Assembly (NCBI GenBank): GCA_964442745.1
Contig: CAYUAI010000010.1
Coordinates: 17,031-81,030 of the forward strand
Direction: 5' to 3'
DNA length: 64,000 nucleotides
Origin: CAYUAI01 sp964442745
GTDB lineage: Bacteria > Pseudomonadota > Gammaproteobacteria > S012-40
Both the position numbers and the translations under genes were made by a program. This document shows positions 17,846 to 26,393 of the stretch, one piece after another (position 1 is the stretch's first letter; each line of letters starts with the position of its first letter). The notes beneath the pieces are model-generated. The model had not been told where the DNA came from and did no database searches. It saw only the letters and a list, made by a program, of their open reading frames with translations.

Positions 17846-18583
17846 TCAAATACGAACGGCGACTTGGCCGATTTGTATAATAACAGCTTGAATTGTTTTT
17901 TTTGACGATAAATTTTTGACGCGAATGACTTGTCCCTTAATACCGTTAGCTAAAGCCTTACCGACCATCCGAACTTCCAGGCCGCCTAATAGTGCGATGA
18001 TGTGTACGGTTTCTCCTTTTTTAACTAAATAAGCCGGCTTCAACATGCTGGGTGTTAATACACTGTTAGCCCGTATCGGGCGCAGCGTGATGAGCCCTTC
18101 GATTTCTTCGATGCTTTGATAGTAGCCGCGACGGTAACGACTGAGCTCTTTTTTCACGAGATGTATATGGTTTGGTGTTAGCTGAGTGTGACGAGTTAAG
18201 GGTCGACTTGTGACAACCACATTCCCATATTTTTTAACGATAACTGGGATGTAAAGGTTCCATGGTTTGGGTTTATGGCATTTTACACCGACGGATGTGC
18301 GTCGTTGGATGGATTGATTGGTTGGCAGATAGAGTGTCAATGGAGTTTCGCAGGCGGCGAGCTTAAGTCGATGGTCTAATTTGTTAACGGTGATTTCTAT
18401 ATGATTTTTTTTAGGGTTATCCAGTTGTTTTAAAACAAAGGAATGGACAGCGCTTTCAATTTCTTCGAGTGATTGAATTGTCTGTTGAGCCATACTTACA
18501 TAAGGCAAGATCATCATGAAGCAGAGCATTGGTATTTGTAAAACCAATAAGCCCTTTTTTATGAATGGGTAAGGGGTGGGCAA
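17846..18583 (-). CDS. flgA: FlgA, periplasmic chaperone for P-ring assembly
   Basis: Exported protein needed to assemble the FlgI P ring. A TTG start at 18583 with AAGGA 8 nt upstream gives a signal peptide (KKGLLVLQIPMLCFMMILPYVSMA). The mature part contains the SAF-type domain (VVVTSRPLTRHTQLTPNHI) and the FlgA ending KGETVHIIALLGGLEVRM, then KGQVIRVKNLSSKKTIQA. 245 residues, normal. A sigma-54-like element lies 39 nt upstream. The flgM gene is 233 nt downstream. Confidence 0.95.
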   Translation of the reverse strand: MPTPYPFIKKGLLVLQIPMLCFMMILPYVSMAQQTIQSLEEIESAVHSFVLKQLDNPKKNHIEITVNKLDHRLKLAACETPLTLYLPTNQSIQRRTSVGVKCHKPKPWNLYIPVIVKKYGNVVVTSRPLTRHTQLTPNHIHLVKKELSRYRRGYYQSIEEIEGLITLRPIRANSVLTPSMLKPAYLVKKGETVHIIALLGGLEVRMVGKALANGIKGQVIRVKNLSSKKTIQAVIIQIGQVAVRI

Positions 18584-18621
18584 GCTATTGTCCTTTTTTA
18601 AAAGCGATGGCTATTATGAAC

Positions 18622-18637
18622 AGCAAACATTGGACCG
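18622..18637 (-). promoter_or_regulatory. sigma-54-like promoter for flgA
   Basis: On the minus strand CGGTCCAATGTTTGCT has the GG and GC dinucleotides at the correct -24/-12 spacing and a perfect TTGCT at -12; the -24 half is imperfect. It lies 39 nt before the flgA start. Class II flagellar genes of polar flagellates commonly use sigma-54. Confidence 0.45.
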
Positions 18638-18736
18638 GTTTTTTTAAGCTGTTCGCTAAGCATGAATATTTTGTTAGGATTACTCAGCAAGGTGTCGATA
18701 GTAAAGCATTCGTTAAGTGACATTGGATTTTCTATC

Positions 18737-19021
18737 ATGGTAGGTTTATTGATCGGTGTTGACCAGCGAACTCAATTTGTTGGGCGCAATCGCTTGGAAT
18801 TATTATTGTTTTGGCTTAATGGGCAGCGCTGCGATGGTATTCCTGTGTTTAAAGTACAGGAAGTATTGCGGTGTCTGGTATTAAACAATGTGCCGAATGC
18901 ATATCCCGCTGTTTGTCGGGAGGTGACGTTGCGTGATAAAACCATCACAATGATTGATTTGCAAAGGGTTGTTGGCATCGGTTCGGTGGATGATTCGTCA
19001 ATGAGATCAGCCATTGAGTAA
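18737..19021 (+). pseudogene. cheV: truncated cheV (partial CheW-like domain)
   Basis: Reads MVGLLIGVDQRTQFVGRNRL, then ELLLFWLNGQRCDGIPVFKVQEVL, the canonical CheV start, and continues to VTLRDKTITMIDLQRVVGIG. It then stops within the CheW-like domain, about 94 residues in total, where CheV normally has about 310 with a C-terminal receiver domain. The stop overlaps the cheR start. An in-frame ATG at 18662 would add 25 unrelated residues. Position between flgA and cheR is that of cheV in Pseudomonas and Vibrio relatives, so this is most simply a deletion remnant, although the short product could still be made. Confidence 0.85.
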
Positions 19022-19847
19022 ACGTAAATTAACAAATTTGGTTTATGATGGCTTCCGAGAATTTCTGGAGCAAGCCTGCGGGATTGTGCTAGGCGATAAT
19101 AAGCACTATTTAGTTAGCAGTCGTTTAAATCGCTTGATTGATAAATATGGTTTTACTTCTTATGGTGAATTGCTCGATCAACTACGTAGTAATAAATATC
19201 CGAGCTTGCAAGAAAGTGTCATCAATGCGATGACAACCAATGAAACTTTATGGTTTCGTGACCAATATCCCTTTGATATTGCGCAGCATGTTATTTTTCC
19301 TGAATACGCTAGACTAAAATGCAGACCTTTTCGAATCTGGTCGGCGGCTTGTTCGTCAGGACAAGAGCCTTATTCTTTGAGCATTTTGGTGCAAGAATAT
19401 ATCGCTAAGCATCCCGGCTCATTTGCGGCGGGTGTGCAAATTATTGCCACGGATATTTCTTCATCAATGCTGCAAGAATGTCACCAAGGTATGTATGATA
19501 CGGCGGTATTATCACGTGGACTATCGGAAGCGCGCAAAAAAAAATTCTTGACCGAGTGTGGCCGCCAGTGGAAAGTTAAGCCTGAAATTAAAAACAGAGT
19601 TGAATTCAAAAATTTAAATTTACAAAACTCCTATATTGGTCTAGGAAAATTTGATGTGATTTTTTGTCGGAATGTATTGATATATTTTTCTTCTGAGTTT
19701 AAAAAAGATATTTTAAATAGACTGGGTGACGTGCTTCATCCAAAAGCTTATTTGATGTTGGGTGGTTCAGAAACGCCAAACCGTTATACGGATATTTATC
19801 AAATGCTAAGAACATCACAAGGTGTGGTGTATCAAAAAATAGAGTAA
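19014..19847 (+). CDS. cheR: CheR, chemoreceptor glutamate methyltransferase
   Basis: Methylates glutamates on chemoreceptors using SAM, setting adaptation. The alpha-helical N-domain (YDGFREFLEQACGIVL) is followed by NAMTTNETLWFRD, the SAM-binding IWSAACSSGQEPYSLSI and the second motif FDVIFCRNVLIYF. 277 residues, full length. It begins with TTG at 19014 inside the last codons of the truncated cheV; a nearby GAG-rich segment could serve as ribosome site. Such dependence on the upstream frame suggests translational coupling and may explain why the cheV stub persists. Confidence 0.95.
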   Translation: MSKRKLTNLVYDGFREFLEQACGIVLGDNKHYLVSSRLNRLIDKYGFTSYGELLDQLRSNKYPSLQESVINAMTTNETLWFRDQYPFDIAQHVIFPEYARLKCRPFRIWSAACSSGQEPYSLSILVQEYIAKHPGSFAAGVQIIATDISSSMLQECHQGMYDTAVLSRGLSEARKKKFLTECGRQWKVKPEIKNRVEFKNLNLQNSYIGLGKFDVIFCRNVLIYFSSEFKKDILNRLGDVLHPKAYLMLGGSETPNRYTDIYQMLRTSQGVVYQKIE

Positions 19848-20027
19848 GGCGTGTTTCCGATCTCTTAATTTTTCGGGTAATTTTTCCATTGTCTGTTCAC
19901 TTCCTCTTGTGGGTATCTCTGCTGTGCTTCTCTATGAGCTAGTCGATAAGCGGCTAAGCCTTGCCGTTAGCCCTACCATCAATGCATTGCTAACTTACAA
20001 CTTGCTGAATTAAATATATAAAAATAA

Positions 20028-20043
20028 TGGCGTAAAGCTTGCT
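20028..20043 (+). promoter_or_regulatory. sigma-54 promoter for the flgB operon
   Basis: TGGCGTAAAGCTTGCT matches the sigma-54 consensus (TGGC, then TTGCT at the exact -24/-12 spacing). It lies 36 nt upstream of the flgB ATG. This is the expected class II control point for the rod-hook genes. Confidence 0.75.
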
Positions 20044-20078
20044 TCGTTTGTAAAAACGATTTTTATTAGGAGTAAAAA

Positions 20079-20480
20079 ATGCGATTTAATTTAGATAAGG
20101 CGATGGGGATACACGAGCAAGCAATGTATGTGCGAGCCAAAAGAACGTCTATTTTAGCCTCGAATATCGCCAATGCCGATACGCCTAATTATAAAGCAAG
20201 AGATATGGATTTTAAGCGTATTTTGCAGCAGAGTATGCATGGTCAACCAGCAGATATGATGCGTACCACGCATGCGAAGCATATACAAGTGGGTCCAACA
20301 GGGGAGTTAGCGAATGAATTGTTATATCGCAGTCCTTTGCAACCTTCCATTGATGGTAATACGGTAGATTCTCAAATTGAGAAGGCTGAATTTTCAGCGA
20401 ATGCAATTCAATATCAAGCGAGCGTACATTTTTTAGGTGGTAAGATAAAGTCTTTGTTGGCAGCGATAAAAGGAGAATAA
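20079..20480 (+). CDS. flgB: FlgB, proximal rod protein
   Basis: Forms part of the proximal rod of the basal body after export by the flagellar secretion system. 133 residues, no signal peptide, with the rod-family motif LASNIANADTPNYKARDMDF near the N-terminus and a C-terminal helix VHFLGGKIKSLLAAI. AGGAG precedes the ATG. flgC follows 5 nt later. Confidence 0.97.
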   Translation: MRFNLDKAMGIHEQAMYVRAKRTSILASNIANADTPNYKARDMDFKRILQQSMHGQPADMMRTTHAKHIQVGPTGELANELLYRSPLQPSIDGNTVDSQIEKAEFSANAIQYQASVHFLGGKIKSLLAAIKGE

Positions 20481-20485
20481 AGTAT

Positions 20486-20911
20486 ATGTCTTTGTTTGAT
20501 GTATTTCAAATATCGGGCTCAGGGTTGAGCTCCCAATCGATACGTCTGAATGTGACGGCCAGTAATTTAGCGAATGCAGAAACCGTGAGTAGTAGCACTG
20601 AAAAAACCTATCGTGCCCGACAGCCGGTTTTTGCCACCTTGTTAAGCGAATTTAGCAATGGCACGTCGAAGCAAGCGGGTGTAGGTGTACAAGTCATGGG
20701 GATTGTTGAAGACCAAAGCGAATTGCGAACTCGTTATGAACCCGAGCATCCGATGGCCAATGAAGATGGATACATTTTTTTGCCGAACGTGAATACCGTC
20801 GAAGAAATGGCTAACCTGATGTCCGCCTCTCGTTCTTACCAGAATAATGTGGAAGCAATTAATACTTCTAAGCAATTATTGATGGCAACCCTGCGCCTTG
20901 GGCAGCAATAA
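20486..20911 (+). CDS. flgC: FlgC, proximal rod protein
   Basis: Second proximal rod component, 141 residues. It shows LNVTASNLANAETVSSS near the N-terminus and the strongly conserved end FLPNVNTVEEMANLMSASRS with YQNNVEAINTSKQLLM. GGAGA lies upstream of the start. Placed directly after flgB in the usual order. Confidence 0.97.
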   Translation: MSLFDVFQISGSGLSSQSIRLNVTASNLANAETVSSSTEKTYRARQPVFATLLSEFSNGTSKQAGVGVQVMGIVEDQSELRTRYEPEHPMANEDGYIFLPNVNTVEEMANLMSASRSYQNNVEAINTSKQLLMATLRLGQQ

Positions 20912-20936
20912 AAGGGTGTCGCTGGAGTGAGATACC

Positions 20937-21617
20937 ATGGCAAAGATTAACCCAGATTCACCATTAATTGATCAGCTCAGCATACAGAAAAAACAAGCGG
21001 AAGAAGCGAAAAAACGAGATACCTTAGGCCAAAAAGATTTTTTAGATTTAATGATCGCTCAATTTGAAAATCAAAATCCTAATAAGCCCATGGATAATGG
21101 TGATTTTTTAGCGCAAATGGCACAGTTTAGTACGGTGAGTGGCATCCAGGAGATGCAGAAATCATTCAATGAATTAAGCAACTCGCTTGTTTCCAATCAA
21201 GCTTTGCAAGCTTCGAGTCTGGTGGGTCGCCAGGTCTTGGTTCCCTCGGATGTCGTTGAGCTAACAGAGCAAGGTGGTATGTCGGGTGCTGTTGAGTTAA
21301 CTGAGAGTACCAGTGATTTGGTGATTTCCATTCAAAACGATGCCGGTCAATTAGTTAAACGTTTATCCATGGGTTCGCAAACGCCAGGAATGGTTAAGTT
21401 TGATTGGAACGGTACTGGAGAAAACGGCGAAGCTTTGCCGGCTGGCAAATACTCGATTGCAGCTGAAGCGAATACCGTCAATGGACAACGTGGATTACAA
21501 CCGTTGGTGGTGGTGCCGGTAGAAAGTGTCTCATTGGGGCGGGCAGGACAATCCATGACATTGAATATTGGTGGTTTAGGCTCCGTAGGAATGAATGCAG
21601 TTAGGGAAATTATTTAA
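20937..21617 (+). CDS. flgD: FlgD, hook-cap (hook scaffolding) protein
   Basis: Caps the growing hook and guides FlgE polymerisation. N-terminal segment DFLDLMIAQFENQNPNKPMD and AQMAQFSTVSGIQEMQ are the conserved FlgD signature; the C-terminal FlgD Ig/tudor-like part includes PGMVKFDWNGTGENGEALPAG. 226 residues, typical. GGAG lies upstream. A hairpin directly follows the stop codon, before flgE. Confidence 0.97.
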   Translation: MAKINPDSPLIDQLSIQKKQAEEAKKRDTLGQKDFLDLMIAQFENQNPNKPMDNGDFLAQMAQFSTVSGIQEMQKSFNELSNSLVSNQALQASSLVGRQVLVPSDVVELTEQGGMSGAVELTESTSDLVISIQNDAGQLVKRLSMGSQTPGMVKFDWNGTGENGEALPAGKYSIAAEANTVNGQRGLQPLVVVPVESVSLGRAGQSMTLNIGGLGSVGMNAVREII

Positions 21618-21649
21618 AGTAATAGAGATAATTTTTAATCTCTGTTACT
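21618..21649 (+). terminator. intercistronic hairpin between flgD and flgE
   Basis: AGTAATAGAGAT and ATCTCTGTTACT form a 12-bp stem with one mismatch around an 8-nt loop, beginning right after the flgD stop. No T-run follows, so it more likely acts as an mRNA-stabilising or attenuating structure that adjusts hook protein relative to rod proteins. Confidence 0.5.
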
Positions 21650-21684
21650 GGTATTATTAACAAAAAATAAAAGGATAAATTATT

Positions 21685-22998
21685 ATGCCATTTCGTGTTG
21701 CATTAACCGGCTTGCGCGCCGCCTCGACGGAATTAAAAATTACCGGTAATAATATTGCGAATTCTTCAACGACAGGCTTTAAGCAGTCACGCGCAGAGTT
21801 TGTTGATGTTTATGCAGCAAGCTCGGGATCGATTGCAAGCGTGACGGCAGGCAGTGGGGTGCGTGTTGCGGAAATTCGTCAAATATTCAGCCAGGGGAAT
21901 ATCGATTATACCGATAATAGTACTGATTTAGCGATTACTGGTGATGGATTTTTTGTCGTCAAGGATGAGCAAGGGCAGTATTTTTCACGGGCGGGTGCCT
22001 TTGGGCTTGACGAAAAAGGATTTGTGACCAATGCCACAGGTCAGAAGTTACAAGTTTTCGATCCGGTGACGGTGGGTAATCAAACGAGCTTTAATACTGG
22101 GCGATTAGTTGATTTAAAATTGAATACGGATATTGGAGCACCACAAGAAACCAGCTTGGTTTCAGCTGATTTAAATCTAAACGCGGATGTGACACCTTTT
22201 ACGGTTGTCGGTACGGCCTCGGATGTAACGACCACTCCATTTGATGCGGCTGACCCTACGACTTACAACCATGTGACATCGACCTCAATCTATGATTCGT
22301 TGGGTGTGCCGCAGGTTGCCACGACCTATTATCGAAAAGTAGATACGGCACCGACGGGTGGAAATTTTCCAAATACTTGGCAGACTTTTTATTTTGTTAA
22401 TGGGCAGCAAATTGATCCATTGGGTGCAGCGGAAAATGCACCCGGTGTTTTGGAATTTAATCCTGATGGCACATTAAATACGGTATCCCCGCCAGGGCTT
22501 AATAGTCCCAATGAAATATCTTATGCGCCGTTTAATCCTGGGACGGGGGCAAGTAATATTAGTTTGGCTTATGAATATGTTGATACCACTCAATTTGGCA
22601 GCGATTTTTCTGTCAACGCCTTATCGCAAGATGGTTTTTCTACGGGTATGTTGTCAGGGTTTGATGTATCAGAGGATGGTATTGTATTCGCACGTTATAC
22701 CAATGGCAATGCGGATGCACTTGGCATGGTCGCATTGGCCACATTTGCTAACCCACAAGGTTTAGGGGTGGCAGGGGATAATTTGTGGATTGAGTCGAGT
22801 AATGCGGGTGACTTAGTTTTAGGGCAGCCAGGATCTTCAAATTTAGGCTTAATACAATCCGGAGCGCTAGAGTCATCTAATGTAGAGGTGGCTGATCAAT
22901 TGGTTAACTTAATTGTGGCGCAGCGAAACTATCAAGCTAATGCTGAGGTGATATCGACGGCAGATACCATTGCTCAAACATTGATTAATATTCGATAA
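21685..22998 (+). CDS. flgE: FlgE, flagellar hook protein
   Basis: Main subunit of the hook. 437 residues, with the N-terminal D0 helix (ALTGLRAASTELKITGNNIA), the FlgE/F/G motif STDLAITGDGFFVV, a long central hook domain and the C-terminal SSNVEVADQLVNLIVAQRNY then QANAEVISTADTI. AAGGAT is a plausible ribosome site. Length is in the normal range for gammaproteobacterial FlgE. Confidence 0.97.
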   Translation: MPFRVALTGLRAASTELKITGNNIANSSTTGFKQSRAEFVDVYAASSGSIASVTAGSGVRVAEIRQIFSQGNIDYTDNSTDLAITGDGFFVVKDEQGQYFSRAGAFGLDEKGFVTNATGQKLQVFDPVTVGNQTSFNTGRLVDLKLNTDIGAPQETSLVSADLNLNADVTPFTVVGTASDVTTTPFDAADPTTYNHVTSTSIYDSLGVPQVATTYYRKVDTAPTGGNFPNTWQTFYFVNGQQIDPLGAAENAPGVLEFNPDGTLNTVSPPGLNSPNEISYAPFNPGTGASNISLAYEYVDTTQFGSDFSVNALSQDGFSTGMLSGFDVSEDGIVFARYTNGNADALGMVALATFANPQGLGVAGDNLWIESSNAGDLVLGQPGSSNLGLIQSGALESSNVEVADQLVNLIVAQRNYQANAEVISTADTIAQTLINIR

Positions 22999-23019
22999 TA
23001 AACCGAGTGAGATATTGAT

Positions 23020-23760
23020 ATGGATCGTATGCTGTATATTGGGATGACCGGTGCAAAAGAGAGTTTGTTATCGCAAGCTGTTAACTCACACAATTTGGCG
23101 AATATTAGTACGACTGGATTTAAGGCAGAACTTGCTCAATTTAGAAGTATGCCGGTATATGGTGACGGGCATCCCAGTCGAGCTTTTTCAATGACAGAGA
23201 GGCCGGCGACTGATTTTAGCCCTGGTCCATTGGATAGTACTGGGCGACCATTAGATATGGCTATTTCAGGTGATGGCTGGATTGCCATACAAAATGATGA
23301 GGGCGTTGAAGCTTATACCCGCGCGGGCAATTTAAGTGTTTCACCGGAAGGTTTTTTGCTGACAGCTTCTGGTTATCGAGTATTGGGTGCCAGTGGTCCC
23401 GTTTCCATACCGCCGGCAGAAAATATGAATATAGGGAATGATGGAACCATCACCATACGTCAGATTGGGCAGCGGGCCGCCACATTAGCGGTTGTGGATC
23501 GTATCAAATTAGTTAATCCGGATAGCGCCGACCTGAAAAAAGGCAAAGATGGCTTAATATATCTGAAAGATGGTGGAGTTGCAGATAATGATCTCAATGT
23601 CAAGTTGATTACAGGCGTGCTAGAGCGTAGTAATGTGAGTGCTGTAGATGCCATGGTGACGATGATTAGCTTGGCAAGAAATTATGAAATGCAAATAAAA
23701 ATCATGGCAACGGCTAAAGAGAATGATGAAGCCAGTGCGAAATTAATGCGTATTAGCTAA
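23020..23760 (+). CDS. flgF: FlgF, proximal rod protein
   Basis: Rod subunit of 246 residues. Starts DRMLYIGMTGAKESLLSQAV with NSHNLANISTTGFKAEL, contains PLDMAISGDGWIAIQ and ends with LERSNVSAVDAMVTMISLAR and NYEMQIKIMATAKEND. This is the canonical FlgF arrangement. flgG follows after 34 nt. Confidence 0.97.
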   Translation: MDRMLYIGMTGAKESLLSQAVNSHNLANISTTGFKAELAQFRSMPVYGDGHPSRAFSMTERPATDFSPGPLDSTGRPLDMAISGDGWIAIQNDEGVEAYTRAGNLSVSPEGFLLTASGYRVLGASGPVSIPPAENMNIGNDGTITIRQIGQRAATLAVVDRIKLVNPDSADLKKGKDGLIYLKDGGVADNDLNVKLITGVLERSNVSAVDAMVTMISLARNYEMQIKIMATAKENDEASAKLMRIS

Positions 23761-23794
23761 TATCTCTCTGAGATTAATTAAATAGGTAAACACT

Positions 23795-24580
23795 ATGGAT
23801 CGTAGCTTGTGGGTAGCAAAAACGGGGCTGGAGTCTCAGCAGACGCGGATGGCGGTTATTTCCAACAATTTAGCTAATGTGAGTACTGTTGGTTTCAAAA
23901 AAACTCGGGCAAATTTTGAAGATTTGATTTATCAAAATGTGCGGCAAGCCGGTGCACAATCCAGCGAAGATACGGTATTACCTTCTGGATTAATGTTGGG
24001 CAGTGGTGTGCGTACTGTGTCGACAGAAAAAATCCATGCGCAAGGCAATATGATTATTACTGATAATCCATATGATCTTGCCATTCAGGGGCGAGGATTT
24101 TTTCAAACATTGTTACCCAGTGGAGAGATTGGTTATACGCGAGATGGTGCCTTTAGTTTAAATGGTACAGGACAGATGGTCAATTCTAGCGGTTATTTGT
24201 TGCAACCAGCAATTACCATCCCAGAAAATGCTCAGTCAGTAACCATTGGCTCGGATGGTATCGTTACCGTGATGCAGCGGGGTGACGTCGCCCCTGTGCA
24301 AGTAGGTAATATTGAAACGATTGATTTTATTAATCCTGGTGGATTGCAACCGATGGGAGAAAATATGTATGTGGAAACCGTTGCCAGCGGCGCACCTCAA
24401 GCAGGAACGCCAGGTTTGCAAGGCTTAGGAGGGTTAATCCAAGGCTCTTTAGAAAGTTCAAATGTGAATGTTGTGGAGGAATTAGTTAATATGATTGAAA
24501 CTCAGCGTGCCTATGAGATGAACTCCAAGGCAATCTCAACCACAGATAGTATGCTGGGTTATTTAAGTAATAATTTATAA
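23795..24580 (+). CDS. flgG: FlgG, distal rod protein
   Basis: Builds the distal rod that crosses the P and L rings. 261 residues, a near-universal FlgG length. It shows SLWVAKTGLESQQTRMAVIS with NNLANVSTVGFKK, PYDLAIQGRGFFQTLLPSGE and ESSNVNVVEELVNMIETQRA at the C-terminus. Located between flgF and flgH as expected. Confidence 0.98.
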   Translation: MDRSLWVAKTGLESQQTRMAVISNNLANVSTVGFKKTRANFEDLIYQNVRQAGAQSSEDTVLPSGLMLGSGVRTVSTEKIHAQGNMIITDNPYDLAIQGRGFFQTLLPSGEIGYTRDGAFSLNGTGQMVNSSGYLLQPAITIPENAQSVTIGSDGIVTVMQRGDVAPVQVGNIETIDFINPGGLQPMGENMYVETVASGAPQAGTPGLQGLGGLIQGSLESSNVNVVEELVNMIETQRAYEMNSKAISTTDSMLGYLSNNL

Positions 24581-24596
24581 GCTAGTTGTTAAATCA

Positions 24597-25268
24597 ATGA
24601 AAAAATATCAATTAATCGCATGGACTGTTTTTGTGATGGGATGCAGTGCTAATCCACCCCTAAAGCCCGCCCCTGAATTTGTTCCTATTCGTCCGATTTT
24701 GTCATCGCCCGCGCCACAAGGTAATGGCAGTATTTATCAAGCAGGTTATGGCATCGATTTGTTTTCAGATACGTCCGCTAAGCGGGTGGGTGATATTATT
24801 AATATTATTTTGAGAGAAAACACCAAAGCGCAAAAAAGTGCAAGCACGAGTACCTCAAAGGGCAGTAACGTAGAAGCGGCGGCACCGATTATTTTTGGTG
24901 GTGGTGTGAGCGCATTCGGGCAAAATGTATTATCCACCTCTTTAGCGGGCTCGAGTGATTTTTCTGGGCAAGGTAATTCTCGGCAAAGCAACAGTTTGTC
25001 AGGGAGCATCAGTGTGACGGTGTCAGAAGTACTGGCTAACGGCAATCTTGTGGTGCAAGGTGAAAAAAGATTAACGCTGAATCAAGGCAGTGAGCATATT
25101 CGTTTTTCAGGCATTGTTAGGTTGGCAGATATCGGTAGCGATAATACCGTATTATCGAGCAATGTTGCCAATTCGCAAATTATTTATAGCGGTTCAGGTC
25201 CCGTTGCCAGTGCTAATGAACAAGGCTGGTTAACTCGTTTTTTCAATAGTTCCTGGTGGCCATTTTAA
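24597..25268 (+). CDS. flgH: FlgH, L-ring lipoprotein
   Basis: Forms the outer-membrane L ring. The N-terminus carries a lipoprotein signal (WTVFVMGC, Cys16 as the lipid-modified residue). Core motifs: LFSDTSAKRVGDIINIILRE, VSEVLANGNLVVQGEKRL and the FlgH ending SSWWPF region. 223 residues, normal. It follows flgG by 16 nt. Confidence 0.97.
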   Translation: MKKYQLIAWTVFVMGCSANPPLKPAPEFVPIRPILSSPAPQGNGSIYQAGYGIDLFSDTSAKRVGDIINIILRENTKAQKSASTSTSKGSNVEAAAPIIFGGGVSAFGQNVLSTSLAGSSDFSGQGNSRQSNSLSGSISVTVSEVLANGNLVVQGEKRLTLNQGSEHIRFSGIVRLADIGSDNTVLSSNVANSQIIYSGSGPVASANEQGWLTRFFNSSWWPF

Positions 25269-25286
25269 TGTTGCAAGGGACAGTAT

Positions 25287-26393
25287 ATGTTAACCTTAAT
25301 GAATAAAATAATTTTTCTTAGTTTGACGATGGTTATTGTGTGCCAGGTGCAAGCGGATCGTATTAAAGATATTTCTGATGTCGCCAGCGTGCGAAGTAAT
25401 CAGTTAGTGGGTTATGGTATTGTGGTTGGCTTAAATGGTACGGGTGATCAAACCAGTCAGACGCCTTTTACTGTGCAAAGCATGAAAAGTATGTTGTCGC
25501 AATTTGGTATTACTTTACCGCCGGGTGTTGTGCCACAACTAAAAAATGTGGCGGCAGTTTCTATTCATGCCGATTTGCCAGCCTTTGCTAAGCCAGGGCA
25601 ACGAATCGATGTGACGGTATCCTCTATTGGTAATTCAAAAAGCCTGCGTGGTGGAAGTTTGCTAATGACCCCATTGAAAGGGGTCGATGGTAATGTTTAT
25701 GCCATTGCTCAAGGCAATCTTGTGGTGAGCGGGTTTGGGGCGGCGGCGGATGGCTCAAGTGTGACAGTGAATATACCCAGCAGTGGTCGAATACCTAATG
25801 GGGCAACCGTGGAACGTGGTGTAGAAACTTCATTTCAAAAAGGAAATTCGATTGTACTCAATTTACATGTACCGGATTTTACGACGGCCCATCGTTTGGC
25901 GCAAGCGATCAATGCGGAATTAGGGGAGGAAACGGCGCAAGCGATCGATGGATCTTCGATTTCGGTACGAGCACCACGCGATCCATCACAGCGTGTTTCA
26001 TTTGTCTCCGTATTAGAAAATATTCAAGTGAACCCAGCAGATGCGCCAGCCAGAGTGATTATCAATTCAAGAACGGGCACGGTAGTAATTGGCAGTCATG
26101 TGAGGGTGACACCGGCGGCCGTGACACATGGGAGTTTAACTGTGCGGATCACCGCACGCCCAGAGGCAAGTCAACCTGGGGCTTTGTCCGGTGGCAATAC
26201 GGTGGTGACGCCAAATACAGATATTGATGTGAGCCAAGAGAGGAATCGTATGTTTCTATTTAATCCCGGCATTTCATTGGATGAGATTGTGCGTGCGGTT
26301 AACGAGGTCGGTGCGGCGCCGGGCGACTTGGTTGCCATTTTAGAAGCACTTAAGGAGGCTGGTGCATTAAGGGCTGAATTGATTGTGATATAG
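25287..26393 (+). CDS. flgI: FlgI, P-ring protein
   Basis: Periplasmic protein forming the P ring with help of FlgA. A signal peptide (IIFLSLTMVIVCQVQA) precedes the mature start DRIKDISDVASVRSNQLVGY. Conserved LVGYGIVVGLNGTGDQT, VAAVSIHADLPAFAKPGQRI and C-terminal GAAPGDLVAILEALKEAGAL are all present. 368 residues. Normally flgJ follows at once; here it lies 2.4 kb away. Confidence 0.97.
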   Translation: MLTLMNKIIFLSLTMVIVCQVQADRIKDISDVASVRSNQLVGYGIVVGLNGTGDQTSQTPFTVQSMKSMLSQFGITLPPGVVPQLKNVAAVSIHADLPAFAKPGQRIDVTVSSIGNSKSLRGGSLLMTPLKGVDGNVYAIAQGNLVVSGFGAAADGSSVTVNIPSSGRIPNGATVERGVETSFQKGNSIVLNLHVPDFTTAHRLAQAINAELGEETAQAIDGSSISVRAPRDPSQRVSFVSVLENIQVNPADAPARVIINSRTGTVVIGSHVRVTPAAVTHGSLTVRITARPEASQPGALSGGNTVVTPNTDIDVSQERNRMFLFNPGISLDEIVRAVNEVGAAPGDLVAILEALKEAGALRAELIVI

